DNA of 64,000 nt, from positions 9,541,312 through 9,605,311 of the forward strand of contig NC_079483.1 in NCBI RefSeq assembly GCF_026230105.1, given 5' to 3'. The DNA comes from Diorhabda sublineata. Its lineage: Eukaryota > Arthropoda > Insecta > Coleoptera > Chrysomelidae. Shown in pieces: positions 47,301 through 60,000 of the stretch. Position numbers and translations under genes: made by a program. Every line of letters begins with the position of its first letter. The first letter of the stretch is position 1. Below the pieces are notes generated by a model, which saw nothing but the letters and a program-made list of their open reading frames with translations, searched no databases and was not told where the DNA came from.

Positions 47301-50300
47301 AAAAATCAGAAAAGTTCATAAGTGAGGGAGTGGGCTTTAAGAAAATTCGTTGTTGGTAAAGTATATGGTTAAAAGTTGTGAGTGTGAATTGTGCAATTTC
47401 GTTGTCTTCATTCGCCCATTGTCTAAAGAACGCCATTTTTCTATTTATGTAAGGAAATTTATGAATTAAATCTCACCATGCCACGCCACTGCTTATCGCA
47501 AGCTGTTTGACAGGAATATTTCGAGGAAATTGTGTACATACGCCTTCCGACAGCTTCGGCTAATAGAAATGCATTCATGTTTACGATTCGATTGGTAAGC
47601 AGTAGAGATGATAAGTCCACGTGGACTAACGGTTTGTTAGATGCTTACCGAATTTTATGCTGGGAGTAAACATTATTTTTCGTTTCTTAATTTATGAAAT
47701 ATTGATTGCTCCTCGCATAACTGTCTTCAGGAATTGATATTGGGACAACTAGAATATCAAGTCGATTGATTTATTCAGTTCCTACTTAAGGGACATTCTG
47801 TCTCAAGTTATTACGTAATTATATAATCTAACGACATCTTATAGTGACAAAATAAATATTAAAAATCTTCTATGTTTAAATAAAATATATTGACTTGACC
47901 ATCGCGTAAAAACGCACTGCCATCCAAACTTGATGTAATATACGTTACATATACAGGGTGTCCCACAACGAGTAAAAACTATCTGTTTATGGCGAAATAC
48001 TTATAGTAAAATGATGAAAATTTCTATGTTTGAGTTTTCGGCTACCATCTTTTTAATTAGAATACTTTCAAAGATGGCCGACTTCCGGTTCTACCGGAAG
48101 TCGAATGAAACTTTGTTATTTTGAATAGAAAACCTTGTATATTAATACATTTTTGAAATCTACGTGAAATCTTAGTATACTTTTGTTTAAAAACTTTTTT
48201 CGAAAAATGCATACTTTTTGAGTTATTAATTTTTTTGTAAAAAATTTGACAGTCGCAGACCCTTATAAATTATTTTTTTACGATGATACCCTTAAATATA
48301 TGAAAATGGTTTCTACTCGGTTGCTTTTATCAATGTCAGACGGATATGAATCTATGTTGAAAAATTCTTTATTTCATACAGGGTGTGTATAAAAAGTGCT
48401 CAAAGTTTAACTTCGTAAATATCAAATTTCTTTATTTCTTTAAATATAACTACCCGGTTTTTTCTATTTTAATGCATTCAGAGGTAAATTAAGGAAAATT
48501 CTTGTCTACTTTCCTATACCTAAACCTTACCGTTATCCAGATATTAAATGTTTTCTGTAAATTTTTAGAAATGCAGAAGGTGTGGTCTAAATTTTATTTA
48601 TTCGTTATTAGGAACGAGCCATTTTAACGATTAACGATTTAAATGTCAACAATTGACAAATGACGGTTAAATAAGTGTCATTTATGACAAAGCCTACTAA
48701 AAGTATACATGGAAAATTAAAACTTGTTAAAAAATTCAATAATAATTTAAAACATCAAATATCTCGGAAACGACTAAAAGCTGGAATAGGATTAGTAAAT
48801 ACAATTTGATTTGATTTTTTTCACAGACCTTGATAAGATAAAGAAAAATACATTTTTATTTCTTAGCGCTTGTATCAACGAGTCAAAATAAAATTTAGAC
48901 CACACCTGCAAAAATTTACAGAAAACATTTAATATCTGGATAACGGTGAGGTTTAGGTATAGGGAAAATACACATGAATTTGTCTTATTTCTTACCCCTG
49001 AATGCATTTAAATAGAAAAAACCGGGTAGTTCTATTTAAAAAATTAAAGAAATTTGATATTTATGAATTTAAACTTTGAACAATTTTTATACACACCATG
49101 TATGAAATAAAGAATTTTTCAACATAGATTCATATCCGTCTGACCTTGTTAAAAGCAACTGAGTAGAAACCATTTTCATATATTTAAGGGTATTTTCGTA
49201 AAAAAATAAATTATAAGGGTCTGCGACTGTCAAATTTTTTACAAAAAAATTAATAACTCAAAAAGTATGTATTTTTCGAAAAAAGTTTTCAAACAAAAGT
49301 ATACTAAAATTTCACGTAGATTTTAAATATGTATTAACATACAGGGTGATCTATTTAAAATAACAAAGTTGTAGTCGACTTCCGGTAGAACCGGAAGTCG
49401 GCCATCTTTGAAAATATATCAGTTAAAAAGATCGTATTCAAAAACCTTAAAGCGTTGAAATTTTCGTGATTTTACTATAAGTATCTTGCCATATACACAT
49501 AGTTTCAAAAAAACTGAATCAATTAATAAAATTAACTATACGGCAATCCTAAAATAGGTAATAATTTGTATTAAAAATCAATATTAACATTAAACCAATG
49601 CTTAGCATGCTCTGAATTAAATATTATTAGAATGAAAGTGGTTTATAGTGTAGAAGGCACTTTCCAGTAAATATGCCTTCAAAATATTGCGGGAAAAGAT
49701 GTTATAGATTCGATTTCAATTGGCAAATGATTGTGCATTTTTTACATGGTAAAGTATTGAGCGCTTAACCAATAAATACTTTTTAATATTAAAGAAGCGC
49801 GCTTACGAATTAAGCAAACGGATTCAAAGATGAATAAGAAAGAAAGATTGAATATTTTTCAAAAATCTAACAGCTCTCTTTTGTAGATTGAAAATTTGCT
49901 CGAATAGAATCGCACCAGAAGGGAAGGACATATCATGCGACTCAGTTACAGAGGTGGATAAGTTTAGTTCCTTAAAAACTGTCTTATCACACAAACAGTT
50001 GTTTGAAAACCGTTTCTTTTTTATTGTCTGGCGAATCCTTCCTTTCGTTTTTAAAAACTAAATGTAGCTACGTTTCCAGAACAATAACAAATATTAGAAT
50101 ACTAATAAAACAATTTGAGGAAAGTTTTCAGAATGTCACGTGCAAAACGGGAGCAAAATTTTCCAGGATTTCAAAAATTTGAATGGAAAAAGTTGTGGGT
50201 TCAAATTTCTTACACAAGTAGCTAATATTTCAGAGACTAAATACAACTAACGACGCATATTTAGGTTTAGTTTAATACCTATATAAAAAAAAAATAAAAT

Positions 50301-51097
50301 TAATCAATATATCGATGTATGAGAATTTTTTTTCTAACATTTTTATTTTTGTGCATACTTTAACTAAATTATTTGCGTATCTATGCGCATATTTTGAGTT
50401 TTCCATTTGCATATTTGGGTTTTTTTGTTATGATGTTAATTGTAAGACTGTTATTGGAAAAATACAAGTTTAAATCATGTAGTTTCTACGATATATTATA
50501 ATTTAATTATTCCCGAGACGCAATGGCCACAAATTCTTATTTTAAGCACATATCGAATTATAATAATTGTTGTGATTTGATTTTAGATTACCTATTATCT
50601 ACTGTGTGTTATTTTAAATGTATTACAAGGTGAAATATGTAATAAATACCTTTTACGTTTCGGTTCACAATGAACGTTCTGCTCATGTGAATTTTCATAG
50701 TTGCTGAGAACAAACGATAACTCTTACCAGGTAACTAGAATGGTATGTTATTATGAATGCGTGAAAATTACATCGAACATATGAAATATTTTCACATTGG
50801 CGTACAAGGAATATCCACTTTTAGGAATTAACATTCGATTATTATAATATAATTATTCACAATTGTGCATTTGTATCAAGTCATCCTTCATAAAACTAAA
50901 TTTTCTGACCGATCTTCATGTTTTTCTCCTCGGAATTCCAATATATTTCAAATAACTATTGTCTTATCAAAACCAGTGACGAGTTGCATAATAATACATT
51001 GAGGGTATTACTTAATGACCACCCTGTAAGTTTGCGTGATAAAGTTTCGGAAAAATATCAAAAAAAAATGTTATGACTTACTTGTTTTCATTATCAT
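38311..51097 (-). CDS. SLC17-type MFS transporter (sialin / inorganic phosphate cotransporter-like)
   Basis: Exons on the - strand: 51097-51082 (tentative), 47091-46955, 44788-44470, 44146-43920, 43214-43065, 41872-41740, 40277-40021, 38508-38311; all phases agree, giving ~478 aa as usual for SLC17. FGIRHIQYLMLFFIVNVAYG is the first membrane segment, with the conserved Arg in YGIRSILSIAI. Next come ILSSFFWGYICFQLFAG, the family signature GLSQGFLFPCTHSLLSSW, DRAKFGSFVYAGGNLGNVIS and FGWPAVFYLYGILG. SGYNVNHIDISPIHAGTLMS is the late-helix SLC17 signature, and an acidic/basic tail follows. Relatives move organic anions or phosphate with Na+ or H+; the substrate cannot be read here. The 16-nt first exon (MIMKT plus one base) was chosen because its GTAAGT donor and phase fit. 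Introns hold a large inverted repeat, an RT fragment and a minisatellite. Confidence 0.88.
38588..40015. repeat. Minisatellite, 24-26-bp unit, ~58 copies, fills an SLC17 intron
   Basis: The core ATTCAAGGATATATGGAGAC is repeated across ~1.43 kb, with spacing of 24, 25 or 26 bp depending on whether ACA, AACA or ACACA joins the cores. Common variants are TTCGAGG for TTCAAGG and CTTACAAGG. Few unit variants create stops, so long open frames run on both strands (up to 404 codons on +, reading RIYGDTHS, FKDIWRH or IQGYMET). These are artefacts of the repeat. The array occupies nearly all of the intron 38509-40020 and begins within a few bases of its donor. Confidence 0.98.
40711..41131 (-). pseudogene. 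Non-LTR reverse transcriptase C-terminal fragment
   Basis: On the - strand RIYRTVLKPVASETWAMTAR, then LRWLGLVEPMPEDRGVKIEY, then PKGYRLPGPKRTKRPK and PKKWLD correspond to the tail of RTE-type or related non-LTR RTs, of the form YKTxxRPVxxYxSETW, RWxGHVxRMPxxR, GRPKxRWxD. No RT catalytic motifs are present, so it is a 5'-truncated relic. It lies in the SLC17 intron 40278-41739, in the same orientation as that gene. Confidence 0.65.
42683..42803. repeat. Short fold-back element
   Basis: TTTTAGGTCTCTTTTGTATT, then AGATTT and AATAGGTAAA, near 42687 pairs with TTTACCTGTTATAAAATCTA, then ATGCAAAAGAGACTTAAAAT, ending about 42800. It forms a hairpin of ~120 bp in the SLC17 intron 41873-43064. Confidence 0.7.
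43269..43294. repeat. (TA)n microsatellite
   Basis: About 13 TA dinucleotides, 55 bp upstream (in transcription sense) of the SLC17 exon 43214-43065. Confidence 0.9.
46020..46060. mobile_element. Solo mariner-like terminus
   Basis: TACGAGGGTTGGTACTTAAG followed by TTTTGAGA resembles a mariner terminal inverted repeat. No partner terminus or transposase was seen nearby, so this is probably a deletion remnant in an SLC17 intron. Similar shorter termini occur at 24207, 24385, 21722 and 59119. Confidence 0.4.
47974..49513. repeat. Large inverted repeat, ~640-bp arms
   Basis: The left arm (about 47974-48612) and right arm (about 48875-49513) are reverse complements with scattered differences. 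Landmarks are ACTTCCGGTTCTACCGGAAG at 48090 against ACTTCCGGTAGAACCGGAAG at 49379 (a local palindrome in both arms); GACAGTCGCAGACCC at 48249 against GGGTCTGCGACTGTC at 49217; and AGGTGTGGTCTAAATTTTAT at 48580 against AAAATTTAGACCACACCTGC at 48890. The spacer is about 260 bp. It lies in the tentative first intron of the SLC17 gene. An ACAGGGTGTCCCA text just outside the left arm is of a kind often seen at insect transposon ends. No coding is seen. Confidence 0.9.
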
Positions 51098-54079
51098 ATT
51101 GATTAAACTCCACTTAACACTGTTATATATGAAACAAATTCACTGAAATATTATTTTCTGCATTGGGACACCTGTGAAGGCTGGAATACGTATCACAGCG
51201 TGGTATTTTCGATGAAGTTTTTTGTTTCATTTGGTGAAATGTTTCAATGTCGAATTTTTAATTAAATAAAGTTTAATGAAGCGTAATTTTACGATTTAAT
51301 TATAATTTTAATCAGCAGGACAAGTTTTCGGTAGTACATATAAACGTCATTTTTTAGAAAAAATGTTATTCATTGGATTCTTAATAACTATTTATTGATC
51401 AAAAATTGGATTTCAATTTACCCCGTATATTTTTCGATAAAACATATTCCGATGTAAATATATTTCGAATGATTATACAATATATAGGAAAAGGTTTCGC
51501 ATTTTGAGGTTATATTTGCCCTAAGTATTTTCATCCAAATTGTTCTTTCCTTTTTTGTGATTTTTTATAAACTTTGTGTTTTTTTAATAATTGAGGTTAT
51601 AAAAATTAGTATTATTTATTGATGAACGTTCTCATTTTATTATTTCTATAAATGTGAAAAAGAAAAACATATTTTTCGATTATACACTTTTCGATGTGAA
51701 TATATTTCGAATGATTGCTACTACTACGAATGATAATCATTCAATGTCACTCGATCTATGTTTTTAATTACTAATAATTCGAATGGAATCGATTGAGCAC
51801 GATTGCACAATATATAGGAAAAGGTTTCGCATTTTGAGGTTATATTTGCCCGAATTATTATCATCTGTTCCAAATTGATTTCAACAATTATTTTTGCTCT
51901 TAAAATCAAAGTTCATGCATTACAAATAAACGTTCAAAGGTTTTCCCTGTATATTATAATGAATAATCATGTTAATACTCACTTGGTTTTTCTCTACTTT
52001 TAACCACTTTTAAACTGTGCATTCTCAAGTTAATAAATTTTCTCAATACACTTATCTGGTATCACTTTCTTAAATCATGCAAATAAGAACAAAATTGGCA
52101 AATGAAACGTGTTTTTTTAGTTGAATACGGATTGATAATAATTAATTTGTGAATAAGAAATTTATTACATTCGAATTTATGTGTGTTGATAACCTTTTTC
52201 GGGGGTCAGGACAATTGCCAAATTATTTTTATGTTAGAACGTTCTTGAGTACCTAATATAGCCTTATTTATTTAACAAATACTTATATAGTAGCTCTTTA
52301 TAAATGAGGATAGCAAATTAATGAAAAATAACTAGTTAGGTAGCTTTTTTATAACATGTTTTAGGATATATTTTGATATTAATAACACAAAATACTCTCA
52401 AATTTGAATGTTTATAATAGCCCGAAATTTAATTTTATTTTAGGGTAATACGTAATGCTAACTCAAAAAGCAAAACAATATTCACGCTTTTGCTCAGATT
52501 TACGTATTTCTGATTCATATTGTCGCAGAAACAATAAATTTTGTACTTACTTCAGTGAAATGTACAAGTATTTTTAATAGTAATATAACTCTTCAATTAC
52601 TTTTAATAATAAACTTAACGAAATGTATTAATAAAACTTAAAATGTTAAAAATATATATTTTCTAATAAAATATAGCAAACAGAAAACGTTAATTGGGTT
52701 ATTAAATATTATAAAATGTTAGTATTGTTTATATCCAGCGTCCATCTTGGTAAACATAATTTTTTCTCAAAACTTCACTAAACATAATTCACGGCATAAT
52801 TCTATTATGATATTTATATACAAAATATAAAATAAAATCTCCATTGAACAATTATTTTTTTATTCGTTTATTTATGCTGACACATAATGCTGAAATATAA
52901 AATTAAATTGACACCGTCATTTGCAACATCTGCCCCTAAATGTCGGCAATACTTTATACAATTTGAACATTTGTTGTATCAGTAAGTTCAGATAATAATT
53001 TTCTAATAAATATTAATTAGGAATACAACTATTAGCATTTGATAGAATTATTATAGATACTATATAATCAAGTTCGTTTTAAGAGTTTGAATTAATATTA
53101 ACTCTATGGTTTTAATGCGCTTTTTCTATGTCGAGTTGAATCTAAATGCTGGCAACACATTATACTGCTATTTTAAAAGGAAATCAAGTTGGCAACAATG
53201 ACTGGTTTTCTGATAAGTTTAAAGATTCATATTTGCACAGTTTATCATTTGTGCCTTTTTCTAAATAGTTTTAGCGATTATTTGTTTAGTGAAATTGAAA
53301 ACAATACTCTCGAATAAATGTTACAACGTGAGTTCATTTATTTTCTTACATTCATACAGCTTAGAAACTTTTTAGAAGATAACTGCTGGATACAAACAGT
53401 ACTGAGTTAAGGTATAGTATTCAATCCTTTATTATAAATTATATATATTTCACATTTAAAGTTTTGTTTTCGCCTTTTAATAAATAGTTACATTTTTCGT
53501 TGAGGTCATAATTGTATAAAAATTTATTAGATTGAATTTCTATATGTTTAAATATTTTTAAAACATTGGTAATTATTAGTGGTTATGCTAAAAAAAATTA
53601 ATACACTAATATTTCTTTGGAGCTAGAAAATGTTTTTACTACTTAATGTTTCAATATTTTAATTTAGACATGGGTAATGTGTGGTAGTTAGACTAAGAAA
53701 AATTACCACATTAACATTTTATTTAAGCAATAATCAAATTTATAGTAGGAAAATGTTTTGTTCAATATTCTTATTTAAATATAGGTAGTTTGTGGTAGTT
53801 ACACTAAGAAAAAGTAAGACATTAATATTTCTTTGAAGCTAAAGTCAAATTTGGTGAAAAAATTAATATTCAAAGCAGGTCTCTTCTTTCTCATTTTGTC
53901 TATTATATGAATGAGTGAATGTTAATTATTGAATAGAAATTTATTTTCGTTTTTGTTTACTCAATCAAGAACTGATCATGATTATGGGTTTTAATTAAAA
54001 CACTAGTTCTGATTGTATTAATTTATTTTCATTTTTAATAAAACCGTATCATATAAACAATTTGAAATAGCAAATATCT
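51098..54079. other. SLC17-CoA ligase intergenic region
   Basis: No gene recognised. If the tentative first exon is right, the SLC17 promoter lies near its left end. A ~75-bp block (ATATATAGGAAAAGGTTTCG, then CATTTTGAGGTTATATTTGC) occurs at 51480 and again at 51810. A solo TIR like that of the 5069-5596 element is at 53093-53110. A short tandem repeat lies at 53590-53870. The rest is AT-rich sequence without features I can name. Confidence 0.5.
53590..53870. repeat. Three-copy tandem repeat, ~110 bp
   Basis: ACACTAATATTTCTTTGGAG at 53602, a diverged copy near 53710 (ACATTAACATTTTATTTAAG) and ACATTAATATTTCTTTGAAG at 53819 mark successive units. TGTGGTAGTTAGACTAAGAA and TGTGGTAGTTACACTAAGAA precede the second and third units. 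Confidence 0.6.
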
Positions 54080-57000
54080 TTATTTTTGTTTTTCGACATA
54101 TTCAATCTTCAATTGTCTTCTCAAAATTTTCCCAGACGGGTTTCTAGGAATATTTTTCACAATTTCAATCCCACCTTCTAATCTTTTGTATTTAGCCACT
54201 TTATTAGCTACATATTGTTGTATTTCGTCTAAATTCGTGCTATTCTCGTTTTTGGGAACGACAAAAGCTCTCGGGACTTCTCCGTTCGTAGGATGGGGTA
54301 TACCTATAACTGCTACATCTGCAACTGCAGGATGATCTCGTATAATTTCTTCCAATTCAGCTGGTGCCACTTGGAACCCTCTAACCTAATAACGATTAAA
54401 ATTATAATTTATCATTATAATTGGATAATTGGAACATCTTACTTTGATTAATTCCTTTAATCTGTCGGTTATGAATAAAAGTTTTTCGTCATTGTAATAT
54501 CCCAGGTCACCGGTTCGTAACCAACCATTTAAAAATACATTTTTTGTCTCTTCCGGTCGATTATAATAACCTTTCATTACTTGTGGCCCTTTGAGTATTA
54601 ATTCTCCTTGTTGATTCGGACCTAAAGGTTTTCCTAAAACAATTTGAAGTCTTGTTAATTTCAAATTAACTCAAATTAACTAAATTCAATTCTCAATTAA
54701 TCAATTCCCAAACGATGGATACATAAGTATTGCAAAGCTCGGAAAATATATTAGAGTTAGTACATTTTCGTGTTTAATTTTGCCACAATCCCACTACGAA
54801 AACGTTTATATATTTATGTATAGTAATATACTTCGATAATAAATTTTTATATACAAAATGACTTACCTTCTGGATCATCGGGATTGATGATTTTAACTAA
54901 TGTATTCGGCACTGGTCTACCTATGCTTCCGGCGATTTTTTCGGTTCTTTTACAATTTTTAGGAGTGAACGAAACGGCAGGTGACGATTCCGTAAGACCA
55001 TAACCTATATTAAAGTATTATAAAGTATTCAAATGAGAAGATCTTCGAAATATTCGGTGGAATTTTCAAAAATGACACCAGTGGGGTTGAAAGGTTTTGT
55101 GTCAATATTAAGTCACGTGTTTATCTGGACCGTCCAAGATTTGAAGAACATCCAGGAAGAAATTCATTCAAAAACTAGCGTGCGCCAATTCAAATTTAAA
55201 CGAAAGATGAAGCACTTCATTTACATATATTTTGAACTCTTGTAAGAAATATATTGTAACAGCTCTTTCGTCGCTACATGACGGTTTGATGTCCAGGTAT
55301 CGAATTGCTTCGGGAACCAGTTTTGTATCGTGGTATGCTCCATTTGCTCCAAGCAACGTCAATGAAGGAAATGAAACATTCGTTAGGTCGATGTGGTGTT
55401 CACGAATACGCTGAAGCCAGTTAAACAGATTTTACTTGATTGGTAACCTGTGTATTTGCTGCTGGTGTTCCTTAAGATGCATTTGAGATACGGAGTCGGA
55501 TAAGAAAGCTGTTTCGGATCTTGTTTCCGCTATTGGCTGCGTGGCGAAAAGGCTGCTGGCTCCTCCCGTGGTCTTCCGAATATTAAGGCAGAATTTCCCT
55601 TCTAACAATCCGCTGGACAAACGCGGATTCCGATTGGGAGTTAGGAAAACAACTCTACTTACAACGGTATTCTGTGGATGGTTTCTGATTTCGATGAGGA
55701 TGGAAGAACGACTTTCACAGGCGCGCGCGCTTAAGACAGATCGTCTCGCTTAGCATCCACCCCTGGATAATCCACGAATGGATGCGAAGAAGGACATTTC
55801 ACCACCCCCTGTCATTCCGATAGGTCCTCGTTCACGTCGCAATTTCGCGCGTAGACTCCTTCCTCTCCCCTAAGTTCTATAGCAGATTCGGGAGATCTTT
55901 TTATGTTAACGAGTTGATCTGTAGACGCTTGTTGTCATGTCTTCTTAATGTGTGTTTTGACTGCAAATAGTAAACCCTTTCCAATCTTCTTCAGCAAGAA
56001 AAACTCGAGTGGCCGTTTGCCTTCTTTACAGATGACATTTGCTTATGAAGTGCTTAGTTATCCTATCGGGGGGTGTCCTCTTGTGGGTTGACTTCCCATC
56101 TCGACTCGGCGCGAAAGGCGGGATCGCCTCGGCTACGGTTCCTTGAGTGTAAATTGTAGTTTCGTGGGAAAACTATATTTTACATTTAAACCGGGCTATT
56201 TTTATGATTATACTTAAAAAAGAATTACGTTTTTGCGTTAAAAAATATCTTCGTTACAATCTATTTCGTATTCGTATATATATATGTATGAGAAGAATAT
56301 GCTAACCTTGAATGATTTGTACCTCCCGCTTGATTTTCTGAATAAACCGCTCCTCGTCCAAAATTCCTAATGGTGCAGCTCCGGAAAATAGCACTTTTAA
56401 ATGGTTAAAGTACTCTGGCTTCACTGCTGGATATGACGCAAGAAATAAAACTGCCAAATTAAGAAAAATAAATCAAATCTTTTGAATATTACTCCAAAAA
56501 AACAGCGAACTAAAGAGAATTAAAAACAATGTTGTCAGATTTTCCCTTTTTATGATTTAAAAACACAGTTTGACTTCTCAGACCTGGGCAGCACTTTCGC
56601 TACGATTATTGAGCAATCGCCTACGCAGCCGTGGGCTAAACAAATGCTTTCGTTTGTTGTTTGTGAATTTATTTGATGGTAATACGACCACGCCATGTGT
56701 CGCGTTTTAAAATACTTAATACCGGTAGACATTACTCCGAACAAACTATCTCAATTAAACGATAATTCGTCCACATCTGAGTAACCTATATCTGTCCCAG
56801 GAAATTCCAACTAACCTTCTTAATGTCCAAATAGCATACATATACATTAATCCTTCCAGATATACCTGATTTTGGAAAAACCAAAACCTTCTACCAGCTC
56901 GCGCGACGTAGTTGAATCTTTCGTTTCACATATTTTTGTGTATATACTTCTGTTAAGCGTCCATAATAGATTTTAGACCGTATTATTTTGATTGCAAGAA

Positions 57001-60000
57001 GTGCAAGTAGGGAAAGTGGTTTTTTTCCTACTTGTGGGAAATGATTGGGATTCTAGCTAAACATCTAGTGGAAACTCCATCCAAAGCTTAAGTTTGTTCT
57101 GGTACCTTTCAGCTACCACTGGATAATCAATTTGCAACTACTCATGTTTGATAAACTTCTTTTGCTTGAAATCTTTCTTGCAGAAATAAAGGTACAAAAT
57201 GTATTTATGGAGTCTACTTAACACCATTAAACAAAACAACTTTCAATTAAATCAATCAATTAAATGTCAAAGTTTCACATAAATCTGACTAATCGATTAG
57301 TTTTTATATCGTATTAAAGAAATTTTTGAAGAAGAATGCTGTAGAAAAAACCGATTTTGATTTATAAACCAATAAATTAAAACAATTGTTGGGTAATCCC
57401 AAACCAGATTTGGAAAAGAGTGGAAACTATGAAGGTAGCTGCAATGATTGTGACGGAAAGTACATTGGACAGACTAAGAAATCTGTTAATATCCGGTTTA
57501 AAGATCACCTGGGTTATTTGAAATATGGACAGTTCGGAAAATCGAGTAGTGATTGGCACGTTGCTAGTCATAATCAAAATATTAAATTTAAATGATGAAA
57601 CATTGTTAAATATAAGAAAAGAATACATTAAGATGACTAAATAGCCTTATAGCCCCTTCTATAGTTTAGTAGTTGAGGAATAAATTTGAAAATTTCTTGC
57701 AAAAGAGCTTCTCCCGCTTAAATAGTTAGGTTGAGTTAGTTAGTCAGTCTATGAAGAAGAAAATTTTGTTATCGAAAGGCGCGTAAGGCCATCAACGTTT
57801 CCAGAAGCTCCAACCTAGACTAAATCAGGCATTTAAAAAAAGCGATGCCTTTCAGCGAGTAATGGTCATTACTGGTTAATCTACTTTTCAAATTTACAAT
57901 ATTTATTCAGTTTGAAACTTACCTAAAGGCGGTGCAGCAAAAATCATACTAATTGGATTATTTTTCAACACGTTAATATATGACTCTGGAGTGAACTTTT
58001 CCATAGCTATGCTTCTACTACCCTGATGTAGAAAAACGAAATTCGTCATTAATCCATAAATATGATACATCGGTAAAACAGCTGGTATCGCATCTTGGAA
58101 ATCTCCTGAAAAAAAAAAACAATAGGTTTGTTTTTGGTAGCTGCACTGGAACTGTACTGAACCGGACCAGTGCAGGCCAGTTCATGACTGTATAGAATTA
58201 GTTCGATCGGATACAAAGAACGTGCAGAGTGTTTGTACGGAGTGTTTGTTGATTGTTGTATTTAATGTGATTCAGACCTTGTAGTATTATGACGAAGATG
58301 TAATGTCTCCGTTTCCAGATTACACTTATTGCACTGTCTTGCACTGCATTGAACAGATTCTAGACCCTGTGCAAGCAATCACGCTTTAGTGTACACTAAC
58401 TAGTTCAGCCAGTGCAGCTACCAAAAACAGACCTAATATGTACTAACCTCAATTCGAACTTTCCACATCTTAGTATCAAATGGGAATTATGTCGAGAAAC
58501 GCGCGGTGATTAAATACTAAAGTTTGAAAGAGTTAAATCCAATAAAAAATCACGAATATAGATATGGATATGATATAGGGGATCCGTCGTACCATACGAC
58601 GTACTGAAAATGTTGTATCATGAATTTAAATCGTGTACAGACGTTTATACAGGTTGGATCGCGCGTTACAAGATGGTGTGCGACTATTAGACAAATAGTT
58701 TTGAGATATGGGTGTCTCATATCATACTGTACATCCTGTTTACCTTAATCCATAACTGGTTATCGAAACGCGCGTCAAACAGTATAATTGTTAGTTTTGG
58801 TGTAGTGGTAATGTATACAGTGTGTTCATCAACGGTTCCAGACGTTCCAATAAAAGTTGGTTATGTTAAACCTAGACAAGTATTTACTACAAAAGAAGTT
58901 AAAATCTTTCATTATATTTTGGATTACTTCTTGTGGGATGTTAGATTGCCAAAGCGCAGCGCATCTTAGTGCTAAAAACATTCCCCCTTCTTGGGGGAAA
59001 GTAGCTAATCCTGATTGGTTACAAAAAATTTATGCGCGTCAAAATCCTCACTTGTTTTGAAGGTTACTTAAGCGATATCTTCATACCCAGCAACTTATAA
59101 TGTTAATGCTTTCTTCAATGTACGAGGATTGTCTAAAATTTTTTTGATTTAACAGAAATCAAGATTTTTTATTTGCAAAATCATTTAACATAGTTGCCGG
59201 CAATTTTTCTTGGATGTAATATTCTTAAATTCTTGTCAATGGAAGGCCTCTGGCGAATATTTGAGCTGGTAATTTTTCAAGGTAGATGACCGAAGAAAGT
59301 TACGAGTACATCTTGATAACGATAGCTGACACGTGAAGATTAGAATGGAAAAAAATGTTATCTTATTATCATCTATAGTACTTAAAAACTACTTAAACAT
59401 CACAAATGCAACATGGATGCTTAATACTTCAAAAAAAATATCACCGCTTGTCCTAAATCCGAAAAACGTCAAAATCTCTGTTAGGCGCCTTTCACACCAA
59501 ACGAATCCGAATCAAGTTGAATCTGATTCGTCATCTCCACTCTTTCACACCAGCTGAATCAACCTAAATCTATAAAAATCCTTTCATATTCTTTTAGTTG
59601 TTGTTTAGTTGTTTTAAATGCAATAGTGTTTCGTAGGAGGCAACGGCGGAAACAGAAAACAAAAAAAAGTGTGGATACATCACACAAATAGAAAAAGACT
59701 TAGGAATAGGAAAAAAAATGTTTAATTCTTCGCCAATTTTCCTCCACACAGAAGATATGATATTTCTGTTGCTGTAATTTTTATCACTGGCGTCATAAAT
59801 CGCACTTTTTTCTTTAACTTTTAAAATTAATAACTCCACGTCCATCTCGTATGGTTGTTGATCCAAGACTGACCGGACGAGGAATATGACAGGTTGAATC
59901 AAGTGCGACCTCGAATCAAACCTGATTGAACCTGATTCGTCCGGTCTGAAGGCGGGAAAAGAGTCGCTTCACATTTAAACGGAGCGCTCGAAGCGAAGAT

